Shown: one piece after another, positions 11,922 through 24,500 of the stretch
How the letters are laid out: every line of letters begins with the position of its first letter
How positions within the stretch are numbered: position 1 is the stretch's first letter
Assembly: GCA_947179485.1 (NCBI GenBank)
Contig: OX359250.1
Coordinates: forward strand, 19,264,539-19,328,538
Length of the DNA stretch: 64,000 nt
Source: Allacma fusca
Taxonomy: Eukaryota > Arthropoda > Collembola > Symphypleona > Sminthuridae
Reading direction: 5' to 3'
Translations under genes and position numbers: made by a program
Notes under the pieces: model-generated
The model's input: the letters and a program-made list of their open reading frames with translations, nothing else
Told to the model about the DNA's origin: nothing
Database searches by the model: none

Positions 11922-14900
11922 TTAATACTCCTCGTGTTTTAAAGTGCTTCCAGTCTTTTTCAGCAATTCGTAAATGTTTAAAGCTTCTCCATTAGGAATA
12001 CCATGTCCCTTCCACAAGCCATCAGGATTAGACGGTGTTTTGCAGTCTTGAGTGACTTCTTTTCGTAGTACTTTGTCAATGTCAACACAACTAAAGAATG
12101 CGACAGACTGATACGATAGTTTGTATTAGTGTAGATCCAAGACCAATCTTAAGTTACAGTTTCGGGAGAAATTTTTAACTGTCATTAATTACCTGAGGAA
12201 GGTCATTCATACCCAACTGGTGTGAGCACATGGCACGGGTAAACAGATTAGTAATTTGGAGTGCCAGTGCAGCTCTGTATTTATCCTTAGATGCCACTAA
12301 GTACCGAACCTGCATAAATTATTTTGAAAAATATAAGAATTTTCAGAATTTACACATTCTGGGTGATCCAAACAGTTTCAATTACCTCGTCATGTACGCT
12401 AATTGCGAATCGGCCATCAATATTATATTTCTCAAAAAGCCAGCGCATACTTGTTAGCATGAGGTGGAGGTAATCAACAGCTGAACTCTGAACAACCCAG
12501 TTCACACGACTTGTCATGAACTACAAGAAAAAACGATCTGAAATATGTAGTACATATATTTATTATTATATAAAATAACTAATATTTAGAATGCAAAGTC
12601 TAACATCCTCTTGGACAGTGGCAGGAACAAGAGACCGACTAATTTGACAATGCAAAATTGGTGTCTCAGGGGTCTCGTGCTGGGCAATCTCTTCTAGCCG
12701 GTTGAACATGTGAGACTCAGTTCCTCCATCCCAAATAATTTTGTCAACAAGATCCATATATTCCTATTTCGAAAACACATTAGCGTTTAAAAAGGTCAGA
12801 CAGTAGGCATAAATTACGTCAGTATTCATATTCGTACATTTTGTGGATGTTGAAGATTTCGTAAGAGGTAATTCAATTCTTGTCGGGTTAATGGCTCTCC
12901 AGCTTTTTCGCGAAAACGGTCAACATTTTGAGCTAATTCTTGTCCAGCAGTGTTAAGTAGATACTTGTGTTGACCCTAATTTTATCAAACTGGAGCAATA
13001 ATAAATTCTATTCTACCAGCATGGAAATATTACCACAACAGTACAGAGATATAACATAATCAACCTTTGTCATCGAGTACATTGCACGAGATTTAGTTCT
13101 TGCATTCTCTGGAGACATTTTTGGGTTGAACTGCAACAACAATCTTTCTGCGAAACGAACTCCAGCCCCATATATGCGACCATAATTCAAAACCTTAGCC
13201 TGATCTCGGTCTATACCTATCAGAGATGCAGTTTTGGAATGCATGTCAGTACCTGCGCTTTTGTTTCCCTGAATAAAAAGAAACAATTGAAATCTCCCGA
13301 ATAGAATCGTATGTAAAAAATATCAATTATAAATCGTGAGAACTCGTTTTACCTGCAAAGTCATCCAACCTATCGCAGTGCAGCCATGTACCGCAGCAAA
13401 ATTAGAATCTCCAATTACAGACGCGATCCACAATTCTTGAGAATCAACATCAGCTCCAACAAAATGGTAACCGTCAGGGGCTTGAACGAATCCCTTTAGT
13501 TCTGAGCCTACTCTATCTATGTAAGCGTTTGAGGCTGTCATCCATGTAGGTTCTACAGCGCGCCTGGTCAATGTTCCAGATACAACAACCTTTAACAAAT
13601 AATTGGGATTATTAATACTTATATTGATGCTAGTCTTGACATTTAAAGCAGGGATGCAAGGTACTAGTATGTGAGAATATTCTCCTTTAAAGATATACCT
13701 GGGGTAATATGGCGCCAACGGTACCACTAGTGGTAGAATCATCTTGGATCCTTGATTTACTGGATTCTCTTGTCTTCAACCAAACCGCAATTTGTCCTCT
13801 AATCCTGTCACGGTTATTCCTCCAATACGTGAGCATTTTACTCGCACTGATGAACAACAGAATGCAGGTATACTTATGGTATTACAAGGGTGTGTACCTG
13901 ACATACACTTGTAACAATCACAAAATCAGCATGTCTGATCATTTAACTTGCACAACTACTTACGCATAACCCCAGTAAATATTGTCTTACGTTACGACTT
14001 TGTTAGCTACATCTCCTCCATCTGCTGAGGTTAGAATGTTATCTTCAATCTTGTTCAGAAAATCTTTGGCTAACGGATTACCAACTCTATAACTACCACC
14101 GTCCTGCAACAATCCATTATTTTTTAGAATTTATTTGGAAAAAACAAGTGCTTATAGTAACACTCCATAGAAATGGACTTGAGTGTGTTACTTTATGAGG
14201 TAAGGGCCTAAATTCACACAGAGGATGGGGTGCTGAGGCTGTTAAATCACTACGACTTTTCTTACTTATAGATGTTCGCCTGTAAAGAAGAGTGGCCATT
14301 TAATGCAAATCAAAGGGACAATTTACTGTAGAAACTATTTTACTTACAGTCCAAGTGTGGTTAGTGCATCCAGGCCTTTCACAAAATCTCGCAGATCTTG
14401 AACTAATTCAGCACTTTTATCTTTCATTTCAGCACCGGCTTTCTTTACCGTGTTTGCGGATCTACCTAGGTCATATTTCTTTTCCAAAATCTTTCGATTG
14501 TTATCCCAAATGGCCTCCCACTGTCTGCTTGGACAAATAAGAGGCGAAGGTCAGAAATAGTGAGAATATAAATAAACTCAAAAATTATGTGAGTACCAAT
14601 TTTACTTGTAAGGAAACTGGGAAACAACTATATTTTCTTCAGTCCCTCCTAATGTCTCGCTACATCCAGGATCGTTATAACGAACACCTTGGAGGTTTGC
14701 AGACTCAACCTTTTTAACTAAGAAACCCCATCCTCCAGTTTTCGAGTGATACAGTGGACATCCAAACCAGCACAACCGTAAAAGTTTTGGCACTACTCTC
14801 ATAGCGGTGCTTATTTTAGCTGGCCCAGGTTGATAGTCCTCTTCTCCAACCTAGGGATGAACAAAAAAACTGAAAATCAACTTACAGAGTTCCGGATATC

Positions 14901-17299
14901 CTAAAAATCAAGAAGTTACGTTCACCCCCACCGACCTTATAAAACAAACTTCGGTACCACTTAGGAGAACCCGCCGGTATTTCGGTTAATTTAGAGTTTT
15001 TATTTCGCTGCTCACGAGGTATTTTCCAATCCAAATCCCACAGCCAGGGATCGTTTTTGTACCTGCGAAGTTAATAGAGAAACTGAAAATTCCAAATTAC
15101 GTATTCGTTAAACTTTTGGTACACACCAAGCTTACCTTTCCCCATCTAACAGGCTTAGAGCCTCTTTTGCTTTCTGCATTAGTATGCTTTTAACTTCTTT
15201 CTGCATATCGTCAAACTTCTTATCTGAGTTTTGAATATATTTTGTCCAACTCTCATTAATTGGCAAGTATGTTGTTCCCATTTCAAGAGTTCCTGCGAAT
15301 GTTACAGGGTGAGGGAATCTACATGTAAAAAAAGCACAAATTATCAAGACTAATCCCGCATTAAATGTCAAAAAAACATTATATAACTATATACATTGTT
15401 AACAAATATTTATTTAACTACACATTAATAAAAAATATTTATTTAACTACACATTAATAAAAAATATTTATTTAACTATACATTATTAACAAATATTTAT
15501 TTAACTATACATTATGAACAAATATTTATATATATACACACTCAAAAAATATTTATATTTATAAATGATGTAACCATATAAGCTATACCTTTCTACAAAT
15601 AATGGTAGTAACTTTACGAGAATTTCATGGGTAGCTTCAACATCCCTTGCGCAATAGCTTGCTAGACTTTGAAAATTTCTTCGTATTTCTGGTATTTTTC
15701 CCGTAACAAAGATGTTACGTTCTTCCTTTTGAATTTCAGAGCCTTTGCAGTAAAGCTTCAGAAACAAAATTACATGTCATATACCTTACAGAAAGTGATG
15801 ATAAGTAACGAAGCAAAGACACACCTGGTATACATCTTTCAAGTTATTTAAAGAGCTTGTTTCATTCCATTCGAAAGCTGTAATATCTCTAGATGGATCC
15901 GCCTGGTCGTTATTGGCGTTCTTCTTAGCAGTTAACTTGAGAGCGCGCTGAAAGCTGGTGATCCCACTTACCGCGATATGCATGGACATCGTATCTAAAA
16001 ATCTTGTTTTCGTGTCCTGTACATTAAAAAAATTATTCAATTCTATCTAGATAAATTTTATTTGGCAGGAACCGCTACAAATAAATTCTCCAGTTACATT
16101 ATTTACCTGTAAGAAATACTGTTCTTTAATACGAGCACGATCGTAACAAACATTGTGACCAATAATTATTTTCGGTTTCCAAAATTTGGATGTCTCAGGG
16201 CCCTCACCTTCAATCACAGAATCAAAATTAAATTATAAGATAAAAATAACGACACTTCTAAAAGTGGAAACTATTGACATTAATGATTACTTTTGCACGT
16301 ATCGAATGGAATTAGCTCCTCCAATCTTATTGGTGAATCCGCACTTCTATCCAATCCATCGACTAGTGTCGTTGAGCACCAAGAATACCTGTTGACAACA
16401 AATTACATATATATCAACAAAAAATAAAACCGTATCCAAAACAAAATCTTCCAAAAAAAAATAAACTTCACACTTCATCCCAAGTAAACTTACCATGCAT
16501 CTGGTGAAACTGCAACAGCCAGAGTAGGAACTTGTCCAGTATCCTGACAAACTTCTATATCAAATACAAACGCATCCCCTTCAGGATATGGTACAGCCTG
16601 TGGCTCAATATTCTCGGAGTATTTCGTCCAACCCTCCTGGAAGTAAAAGATTAACATATATTAACCACCATTTCAATTATTCTAATTAACCTCACCACCC
16701 TTCCTTACAATAATTATACTCCCCAAATACAACTGACCCAGCAAAAATTAATGTACCAATATTTAAAACCTGCATACCCGGAAAACCCAGTTAGATGGCT
16801 TCGCCGGAATACCTTTAACAATCTTCTCCAAACCATTTCTATAAACTCGAGTTTGTTTTTCCGCTATTTCTCGGAAGTGACTGTCAATATTATCTCCCTC
16901 CAAAAGTGGCAATGGAATATTTATTTCAGGTGCTGTGCTCACAGACTGTCCCCACAAATGATGAGACTCCAGATGCTGTTTCACGGAAGACAGTTTCCTG
17001 ACATCGAGATTAGCTGTCCTCGACACATTCGGAAAGATTTGCTTATGAAGCTCATCTGAGATCATCTGGATGTTACAAACATTCTTCACCACTTTGGCCT
17101 CTGCTTCCTTCCTAATCAATTTATCCCTCCCTACTTTTTCAGTATTTACCGGGAACGGGCTGTCAAAAACAATGGGTTTATCAATTGAGGTTGTTGTTAC
17201 GTCTGGGGAGTGAATACACTTGTATAATTGTCCACACAATCTATTCCTAACGAAATACTTCCGCTTGCTGGCTCTAGCCCAAATTGGATTTAATGACAT
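11922..17299 (-). CDS. POLG: Mitochondrial DNA polymerase gamma, catalytic subunit
   Basis: Replicates and repairs mitochondrial DNA in the matrix. Twenty exons: 17299-16778, 16636-16494, 16388-16291, 16207-16107, 16016-15825, 15755-15589, 15318-15136, 15062-14936, 14850-14606, 14524-14348, 14207-14192, 14103-13991, 13846-13699, 13589-13353, 13268-13065, 12975-12838, 12763-12605, 12520-12386, 12309-12193, 12107-11922; phases agree, 1135 aa. The N-terminus has no acidic residue before Asp33, fitting a targeting peptide. Exonuclease motifs: FDIEV (Asp200/Glu202), GHNVCYDR (Asp277), YCARD (Tyr386, Asp390). Polymerase motif A is [11 protein letters not shown] (Asp791), B is [12 protein letters not shown] (Lys848), C is SVHDE (Asp1034). 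All catalytic residues are present. Oddities: a 16-nt exon, and an acceptor at 14524/14527 allowing a one-codon choice. Size matches insect POLG rather than human (1239 aa). Confidence 0.96.
14192..14207 (-). other. POLG: POLG 16-nt micro-exon
   Basis: Bounded by acceptor ttag and donor gtaaca, this piece encodes PLPHK with one leading base. It fills the phase gap (previous exon ends two bases into a codon, next starts in phase 0) and supplies the conserved LPHK-DGG junction of POLG. Without it the downstream exon would be read out of frame. Confidence 0.7.
15401..15531. repeat. 29-bp minisatellite in a POLG intron
   Basis: About 4.5 copies of an AT-rich 29-bp unit (core ATATTTATTTAACTACACAT) in the intron between 15318 and 15589. 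Copies differ at a few positions (TACACAT/TATACAT). No function is indicated. Confidence 0.85.
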
Positions 17300-18507
17300 T
17301 GTCTCGTTCAGTCTTTACCAAAACGACTACTTCAAATTCACTCGACAGTTAAACTTTTGAAGTCACAAATGCTATCATAATCGAGATATGATTAAATTAG
17401 CCGCACGATATTTTAAGATTAGGCGGGACACTATCACTATTAATAATTATTATCAATTACCCAACTCCTAGATAATTGTAAGAAGGTACATAAACAAAAA
17501 ATTAAAGAAATACTCCTAAACACCGTGTATTGACTAAATGATTGACTATAAATTCGTGACTGCTTTCTTAGCAAAAACAAATTAATTACTTGCTTTTGCG
17601 AGCGGAAATAAAAGCACGTGTGCTGAAGGCACTACCTTTGAATTTCCCACCCAATGTGAGCATGAAATCTCGATGGGTCATTGCTGTTTTGATGCTCTGA
17701 CAAAGGGACTCCCTTCTAAAAAGGCTTTTTTGTAGTAGCTACTCGCTTTATTAGTACCAAAACAAATTGTTCGTGTAAACATACAATATTTACGTGTAGA
17801 CGACTGCTACTAGTTGACAATGGACTATTGTATTTTAAAGTTGGGATGCAATTAAGCAGCAAGAATAAAATTTCAGAATAATGGTCGGTTCGCTTTACAC
17901 GTCACGACGAGTACGATTTAATTCATTTATGCACTACAAATAGTAGTAGGTACTTACTTACACGAGGAACGAGCAAACGTCTCACATTCCCCCGACATTC
18001 TGGTGTAAGTAATTGAAGAGAGATAGGACTTTGGCCTTGTTTCATTGCCAGTCCTTCCAGAATTGTCCAAATCAAGTCGCCTTCCAAGCTTTCGGTCTAT
18101 CGGATGACAATTTTTAATGTCATCCTCCTTCCTAGCAAAGAATGAAGCCTTAAAATTTATTTGTCTTCCGTCAATAATTAAACAAATTCAACCCTCCTTC
18201 AGACTTCCACCCAAAGATCCGTCCATGTAGCCTATAATTAGATCCCAAAACATGCAAGTCAATTTTACTTACTTGCTACCTTTTAAAATTGTCATTTTTT
18301 CAGCAAAGCGCACATAATGTTAATTTTCATAATTACATACTACATTTAACTAAAAACCCGAAACCACATCCTCACAACATATATGTAACAACACAAAAGT
18401 AATGTAAGTACGTAGCCTAACATTATTTTCAACGGAGTTAACGTAATACAACGTAAGAAGTACAACAAGTAAAATATATAGGAGTATAAATGAAATTTTT
18501 GAAGGAT
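17300..18507. other. Region upstream of POLG
   Basis: About 1.2 kb 5' of the POLG start codon without a recognisable gene or repeat. It should hold the POLG promoter. It marks the change from gene-dense to repeat-rich DNA. Confidence 0.5.
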
Positions 18508-18766
18508 AATTCGAGCAAAATTCCCGTCCGAATTCAGATCTCGATATGAAATATCAGGACTTGAATCCCGAACCCAAAATAAATACCGAACCTGATTTGA
18601 ATAAAGCTGCCGTTTTGAATGCAAATATCTACCTCTGCCCAAATTACGATTTGAACTCAAAATCAGGAGGATTTGAACTCAAAATCAGGATGATTTGAAC
18701 ACATAATCAGGAGGATTTTAACTCAAAATCAGGATGATTTGAACACATAATCAGGAGGATTTGAAC
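18508..18766. repeat. Degenerate GATTTGAA-rich array with a 22-bp tandem block
   Basis: The first part has diverged words such as GAATTCAGATCTCGATATGA. From 18648 to 18766 there are about 5.4 copies of a 22-bp unit (GATTTGAACTCAAAATCAGG plus two bases), alternating between two variants to make a 44-bp higher-order repeat. The same kind of sequence resumes at 19981, so the hAT element between them was inserted into this array. Confidence 0.8.
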
Positions 18767-19980
18767 CAGTGCTCGGCACGGGTATGGGTAATACTCGGGT
18801 AAACGGGTATGGGTACGGGTATGGGTACTACCCGGGTACGGATTTTGTGTACCTGAACAATTCCGGGTACTACCCGGGTACACTTTGGTCGGCTCAAAAT
18901 TTAGGGTACGGATACGGGTATGGGTACGGGTACAAGGATTTCAAAATGGGTATATACCCACCGGGTACGGGTATAATGGTGTCATTTACCCGTACCCGCG
19001 ACCATTGTACCCGAGTATTTGGATATGTTGAGATTTGATACATTTTGATGAATTTTATGAAAATAATGGAACTTCCGTTGGAAAATTCTGTCGGTGTTTT
19101 TAGTAATTCTGAATACATATAGCTTATTGTTAATACCCTTTTAACCTTACAATATGCAGTAACTGTATTTCAGACTGTTGCTAAAATATATATTTATATC
19201 TATAATATATATTTTTATGGAAACAGGTTTTAGGAAGAATAATTAATAAACAGATGATGAATAATATCAAAATAGAAGTGGAGAATAGGTTTCAACGAAA
19301 TTTTATACAAAACGTCTTCATAATGTAGTAATTTGTTACTAATTGCATAAATAGTCTGATTGACACGTATGCACATGATACTTCATTAGCCACAATGAAT
19401 ACAATTTAAAAATTAGAGTTCCGATGAGTTGGATGGCAAGATATTTTTTGTAATTGGTAGTTGATTAGGAAAAGGCGGATATTTGTAACAAGCTATTAAT
19501 GAGTTACATGTACACAGAGCTACTGAGATGAGAACATTAATGTAAAAGGCCGAATAAATCAAGAAGTGAAAAATCGAGTCGCCAAGTCCCAAGCCAAAAA
19601 TGCATGTACATATGGACTGGGTGCTATAAAATACTTCGCCCATCAGCCCATAAACAATCAAATGGGGATAATTTTACTTCTAATCAAAAACGCTCTACTC
19701 TTCAATAAAATATATAATGTCAAATACCTCTCTAGCTAGTCAAAATTACCCACTCAGGTGTCATACATTATTACATATAACGTAATATGTATTACATTAA
19801 AACATAATCTGGATAAAGTACCCGGGTGCGAGTACGGGTACGACACTGAGATACCCGAGTATGGGTACAATTTTCGAGTATTTTCGGGTACGGGTACAAT
19901 GCGGGTACAGGTACATGTATTGAGATAACATTGCGGGTACGGGTACGGGTACCGATTTTTCGTACCCGTGCCGAGCACTG
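18767..19980. mobile_element. Non-autonomous hAT element, GGGTAC family (copy 1)
   Basis: 1214 bp with perfect 18-bp TIRs (CAGTGCTCGGCACGGGTA at both ends) and flanking ATTTGAAC on each side (18759-18766, 19981-19988). An 8-bp TSD and CAG-type termini fit hAT. About 240 bp at the left end and 170 bp at the right end are packed with GGGTAC/GGGTAT repeats in both orientations, as expected for subterminal transposase-binding sites but far denser than in known hATs. The centre is AT-rich with no transposase. The host array itself contains ATTTGAAC, so the TSD alone would be ambiguous here; copy 2 settles the boundaries. Confidence 0.88.
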
Positions 19981-20640
19981 ATTTGAACTCATGGTATAAA
20001 TTGGGTATTAATTAAGAACCTGATTTGAGCCGATTCGAGTCGTAATTCAAATTTGAATTTAGTTTTTGATTCAATTAGAAATCCGGATTTGGGTTAAAAT
20101 TTAGATATGAATCTCGATCTGGTTTTGAATCCAAATCATTTTTGGACTAAATTTGAATTTCGACACAAATCGGGATCTGGAATCGCGCCGGTGTTGAAAT
20201 CTAGATTCGGGTTCGTATCGTATTTTATCAAATTTATGTATGAATTCAGAACCGGCCTTGAAGCAAAAACCCGGATTTGAGATATGAATTCACATTTGAA
20301 TTGTATTAAAATTTGAACACCGACTCAAATCGGGTTCTGCATTCAAATCCGATTCGAATCTTAATTCAAATATGAATTCCGTTTCCTATTCGAATCGGAA
20401 TTTGGATTTGGATTCAAATTTGGATATAAATCTCCACTCCGATTTGAACCCGAATCCAAATTTTATCCTGATGACTTTAACCCAATTGCAGAACCCTAAT
20501 TTAGAGTTGGATTTAAGTCGCGAGTTCCGATATGCACCCAAATACAGGTGTGAACGCCGGGACGCCGGAACGATCCGTCTGGACTTAAGGATTTTTAAAG
20601 ATTTGAATCCGGGATTGGACTCCAAACCCAGTGGTTATAA
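19981..20640. repeat. Degenerate array of AATTCAAATTTGAATC-like words
   Basis: 660 bp built of diverged GATTTGAAT, ATTCAAATTTG and GAATCC words with no fixed period left. It is the other half of the array split by the hAT element at 18767. Reading frames here give NLD- and NPN-rich peptides only because of the repeat. Composition resembles the unit of the large array at 48972, suggesting a distant common origin (inference). Confidence 0.65.
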
Positions 20641-20859
20641 TGCCTTGGGAAGGTTATGTGTATTCATTTATTTCATTTTACAACCACTAATTATTTTAGG
20701 GGTTTCTCATAAGGGAAGCAACAAATTTAAAACCGTTTTCCCCCATTAGTAAGGATAGCAGTAAATTAAGTATCTTATAGTACTAGTAACCCGTATGAAA
20801 TCAAAAATCAAGAATGCTAAGTATTTAACTGAGTGAATTCATAAATAATAGTTAAATAT

Positions 20860-22226
20860 TATTTATAATATTTACGTAAAGCAAACATTAAAGTAAGTAT
20901 TTATAATATTTAAGTAAAGCAAACATTAAAGTAAGTATTTATAATATTTAAGTAAAGCAAACATTAAAGTAAGTATTTATAATATTTAAGTAAAGCAAAC
21001 ATTAAAGTAAGTATTTATAATATTTAAGTAAAGCAAACATTAAAGTAAGTATTTATAATATTTAAGTAAAGCAAACATTAAAGTAAGTATTTATAATATT
21101 TAAGTAAAGCAAACATTAAAGTAAGTATTTATAATATTTAAGTAAAGCAAACATTAAAGTAAGTATTTATAATATTTAAGTAAAGCAAACATTAAAGTAT
21201 GTATTTATAATATTTAAGTAAAGCAAACATTAAAGTATGTATTTATAATATTTAAGTAAAGCAAACATTAAAGTAAGTATTTATAATATTTAAGTAAAGC
21301 AAACATTAAAGTAAGTATTTATGATATTTAAGTAAATATTATAGTAAGTATTTATGATATTTAAGTAAATATTATAGTAAGTATTTATGATATTTAAGTA
21401 AATATTAAAGGAAGTATGATATTTAAGTAAATATTAAAGTAAGTATTTATGATATTTAAGTAAATATTAAAGTAAGTATTTATGATATTTAAGTAAATAT
21501 TAAAGTAAGTATTTATGATATTTAAGTAAATATTAAAGTAAGTATTTATGATATTTAAGTAAATATTAAAGTAAGTATTTATGATATTTAAGTAAATATT
21601 AAAGTAAGTATTTATGACATTTAAGTAAATATTAAAGTAAGTATTTATGATATTTAAGTAAATATTAAAGTATTTATGATATTTAAGTAAATATTAAAGT
21701 AAGTATTTATGATATTTAAGTAAATATTAAAGTAAGTATTTATGATATTTAAGTAAATATTATAGTAAGTATTTATGATTTTTAAGTAAATATTAAAGTA
21801 AGTATTTATGATTTTTAAGTAAATATTATAGTAAGTATTTATGATTTTTAAGTAAATATTATAGTAAGTATTTATGATTTTTAAATAAATATTATAGTAA
21901 GTATTTATGATTTTTAAGTAAATATTAAAGTATTTATGATATTTAAGTAAATATTATAGTAAGTATTTATGATTTTTAAGTAAATATTAAAGTATTTATG
22001 ATTTTTAAGTAAATATTAAAGTATTTATGATTTTTAAGTAAATATTAGTATTTATGATTTTTAAGTAAATATTAAAGTATTTATGATTTTTAAGTAAATA
22101 TTAAAGTATTTATGATTTTTAAGTAAATATTAAAGTATTTATGATTTTTAAGTAAATATTAAAGTATTTATGATTTTTAATTAAATATTAAAGAATTTAT
22201 GATTTTTAAGTAAATATTAAAGTAAG
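20860..22226. repeat. Evolving minisatellite with 38-, 33- and 29-bp units
   Basis: From about 20870 to 21320 the unit is 38 bp (GTAAGTATTTATAATATTTA then AGTAAAGCAAACATTAAA), nearly perfect. From about 21320 to 21760 it is 33 bp, having lost the GCAAAC portion. From about 21900 to 22226 it is mostly 29 bp with GATTTTTAAG. The units form an ordered series of deletions. The array is cut by a 145-bp hAT-like MITE and a stub resumes at 22372-22405. A single diverged copy is at 34948-34998. Confidence 0.93.
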
Positions 22227-22371
22227 CAGGGGTGGATTAATAAAACAATTTTTACCCTGGCCGGAACTCTAAAAATAGATTTTTTGGCCTTTACGCATGC
22301 AATCTAAGGTCTTAAATTATTTTTTTTACCCTGGCCGGGCCAGGGTGGGAAACCCCGTAAATCCAGCCCTG
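22227..22371. mobile_element. 145-bp hAT-like MITE inside the minisatellite
   Basis: Ends are CAGGGGTGGATT and, reversed, CAGGGCTGGATT. Flanks are AAAGTAAG and AAAGTAGG, an 8-bp TSD with one mismatch, although the surrounding repeat also contains AAAGTAAG. CCCTGGCCGG occurs twice inside. Too short to code for anything. Confidence 0.75.
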
Positions 22372-22481
22372 AAAGTAGGTATTTATAATATTTAAGTAAA
22401 GTAAATATACATAAAATGGTCCACTTGACGACTTGACAAGTAGGCCCTTCACTTTTACTCATTTCGTTTAGCACAATCATG

Positions 22482-23025
22482 CAGCGATGTCCAAATAAAA
22501 TTGCCTTCCTTCAAACCTTCGAAGGTAATTTTTTGAAAAAACGCACTCCTTCATCCTTCTATTAAAGGAAGCCTTCAAAATATTTTTCCTTCCTTCAGTC
22601 CTATTTTACTTATTAATTTAATGCATCCAGCCTTCAGCCTTCAAAAAAAATCAGCCTTCCTTCCTATTCAGCCTTCATAACACGAAATACCATAGCAATG
22701 CGTTTAAACAACCCTTTTGCTGGTAAAACACCTGAAAATAAGCGATACAATTTACTCAGTTGAGTTCGTTTATTGAAATCAGAAGCAATGAAGTAAGTTT
22801 CATTGCGCATATTATCCATTGTAGTTCATTGAATGCGCGAAGCCTTCTAATTGTAAGTAGCAGAGGGCTACTTTACATACTTCCTTCCTTCGCCTTCCGT
22901 TTTCTGTTAATACTAGGAAAACTTTCTTCAGCCTTCCCGAATTAATTCAGCCTTCCCTTCCCAACTCTCTGGAAAATTGATATTCCCCCTTCAATAAAGC
23001 CTTCATTGAAGGCTGGACATGTCTG
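22482..23025. mobile_element. Non-autonomous hAT element, CCTTCC family
   Basis: 544 bp flanked by perfect 8-bp TSDs CAATCATG (22474-22481, 23026-23033). TIRs are CAGCGATGTCCA and CAGACATGTCCA. Both ends are dense in CCTTCCTTCA/GCCTTC words. No transposase. Related to the element at 44797 in ends and internal repeats. Confidence 0.85.
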
Positions 23026-24500
23026 CAATCATGGAGTCATAAGTCATAACGGAGTTGAACCAGTTTTTAAGAAGTTGCTTTTAAAGGAGATGTGCCCAGG
23101 TCTGTGTACGTGCCCAGGTTTGTCCCCTAAAAAAAGCAACCTATATGCTTTTACCCCTACCTCAAAAAGTGACTTTCTCAGATAACTCTTGAACCAAAAA
23201 TCGTACTTGGAATGTCAAAGGCTTAAAGTCAATGGGAATGCAAGGCGAATCTCCTTGAATTTTTACAATCGCATATCCCTTAAGGTTTGGCATTCCTTTG
23301 CAAAAATAAACAAAAATTGGTCCCAATTTCATAAAAAATATCCATGGCCTCCGTTCATTTAGCATTGCGAGCTAGAAAAGTGCGTTCCATCCCTTGGAAC
23401 TACATGCAATTTTTCAGGAGGGTGCCTTTAGTAACTAGGACCTTAGTATAAAAATTTGGTACTGTGATCTTTAAGGGATCAGCCCTTAAATATAGTTTTC
23501 CTTAACAATCATTGTCAACGACATTTTTAACTTTCTGAACAATAAATATTAAAATTAATAAAAACTGGAAGGAGGAAAAGCGGAAGGAAGGCTGGAAAGG
23601 AAACGAAGGCTGCACGAAGGCCTCTGCTCTTTGCAGGAATAATCGAATGCGAAGGAGCATGTTAATTTTACAGCCTTCGAACGCCGTTGGAACTAGTAAT
23701 CCCATTTCCTATATTTTAGATAAAATCCTTCCGTAACTACAGTACATGTACATATACGTACACCGTATTATATATACATACGTACACTGTTACTCCACTG
23801 AAAAACTTTTTTCTGGCGGACCTACTTAATGTTATTCTAGAAAAACTTATCTCACAATGGCAGCGTGATACCCGGAGCATGTAAGCATTCTATTCCCTTC
23901 ACTTTACATTAAGTAATACTGATACTCTGCATCTGCAATAATAATTATAGTTAATTGTAAGCTATTATTAGTTTTTCAGCGGTAAGCAGTTTGAATTTTA
24001 AAGCTCTGATTTTGTGACTTGTGTTGAATGAACATGGAAGGAAGGTAACGCATGAAGGGTATTTAAATATTTTTGAAGTCTGAAAGAAGGATTATAGTAG
24101 GATTTGAATGAAGGAAGGGCGAAGGATGGGTAAATATTCAGAAGGCTTCATTTTACTGAACAATGAAGGAACGGGTAATTGGAAACGGTTCCCCTTCTGA
24201 AGGATGAACGAAGGTGATTTCAAACGGACACCTGCAATCTAAGCAAGCCATAATAATTCCCTCAAACTGAAAGCACAGTCGGGGTCGGGATACGCAACTG
24301 ATATTGAACAACTAATGCTAACCAACAGGCATGTAATGGAAGATATCCAGAGCTTAAGGAATATTTTAGTTTAATATTGTTGATGGTTGCAATAAATAAT
24401 TTGTTTTCCTGTGTTGTTAACATTACTGGACGTGAAAATCATTTTTCCCCTTAGCATTGGATACGATTCTAATCTGTGCTTTTGAATCAAAAAGTTGGAA
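23026..24500. other. Repeat-rich spacer with a reversed GAAGG-dense segment
   Basis: No gene. Between about 23567 and 24230 the plus strand is dense in GGAAGG/GAAGGC words, the complement of those in the elements at 22482 and 44797, so it probably holds an old reversed relative. The segment ends with GGACACCTG, but I could not find a matching left end or TSD. Confidence 0.45.

Noticed and set aside
18767..19050. Telomere-like GGGTA repeats
   Set aside because: Words are mixed GGGTAC/GGGTAT in both orientations between TIRs; no uniform telomeric unit and not at a sequence end.
18769..19118. Open frames rich in GYGYG or YPYPYP at 18769, 18894, 19754, 27218, 27343, 28267 and 60012
   Set aside because: Translations of GGGTAC/GGGTAT subterminal repeats in hAT elements; they occur on both strands and stop at element features.
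20860..22226. CRISPR-like direct repeats
   Set aside because: Units are contiguous tandem copies with no unique spacers, and the genome is eukaryotic.
23567..24240. A further full hAT element of the CCTTCC family
   Set aside because: Internal words fit, but neither paired TIRs nor an 8-bp TSD could be found.
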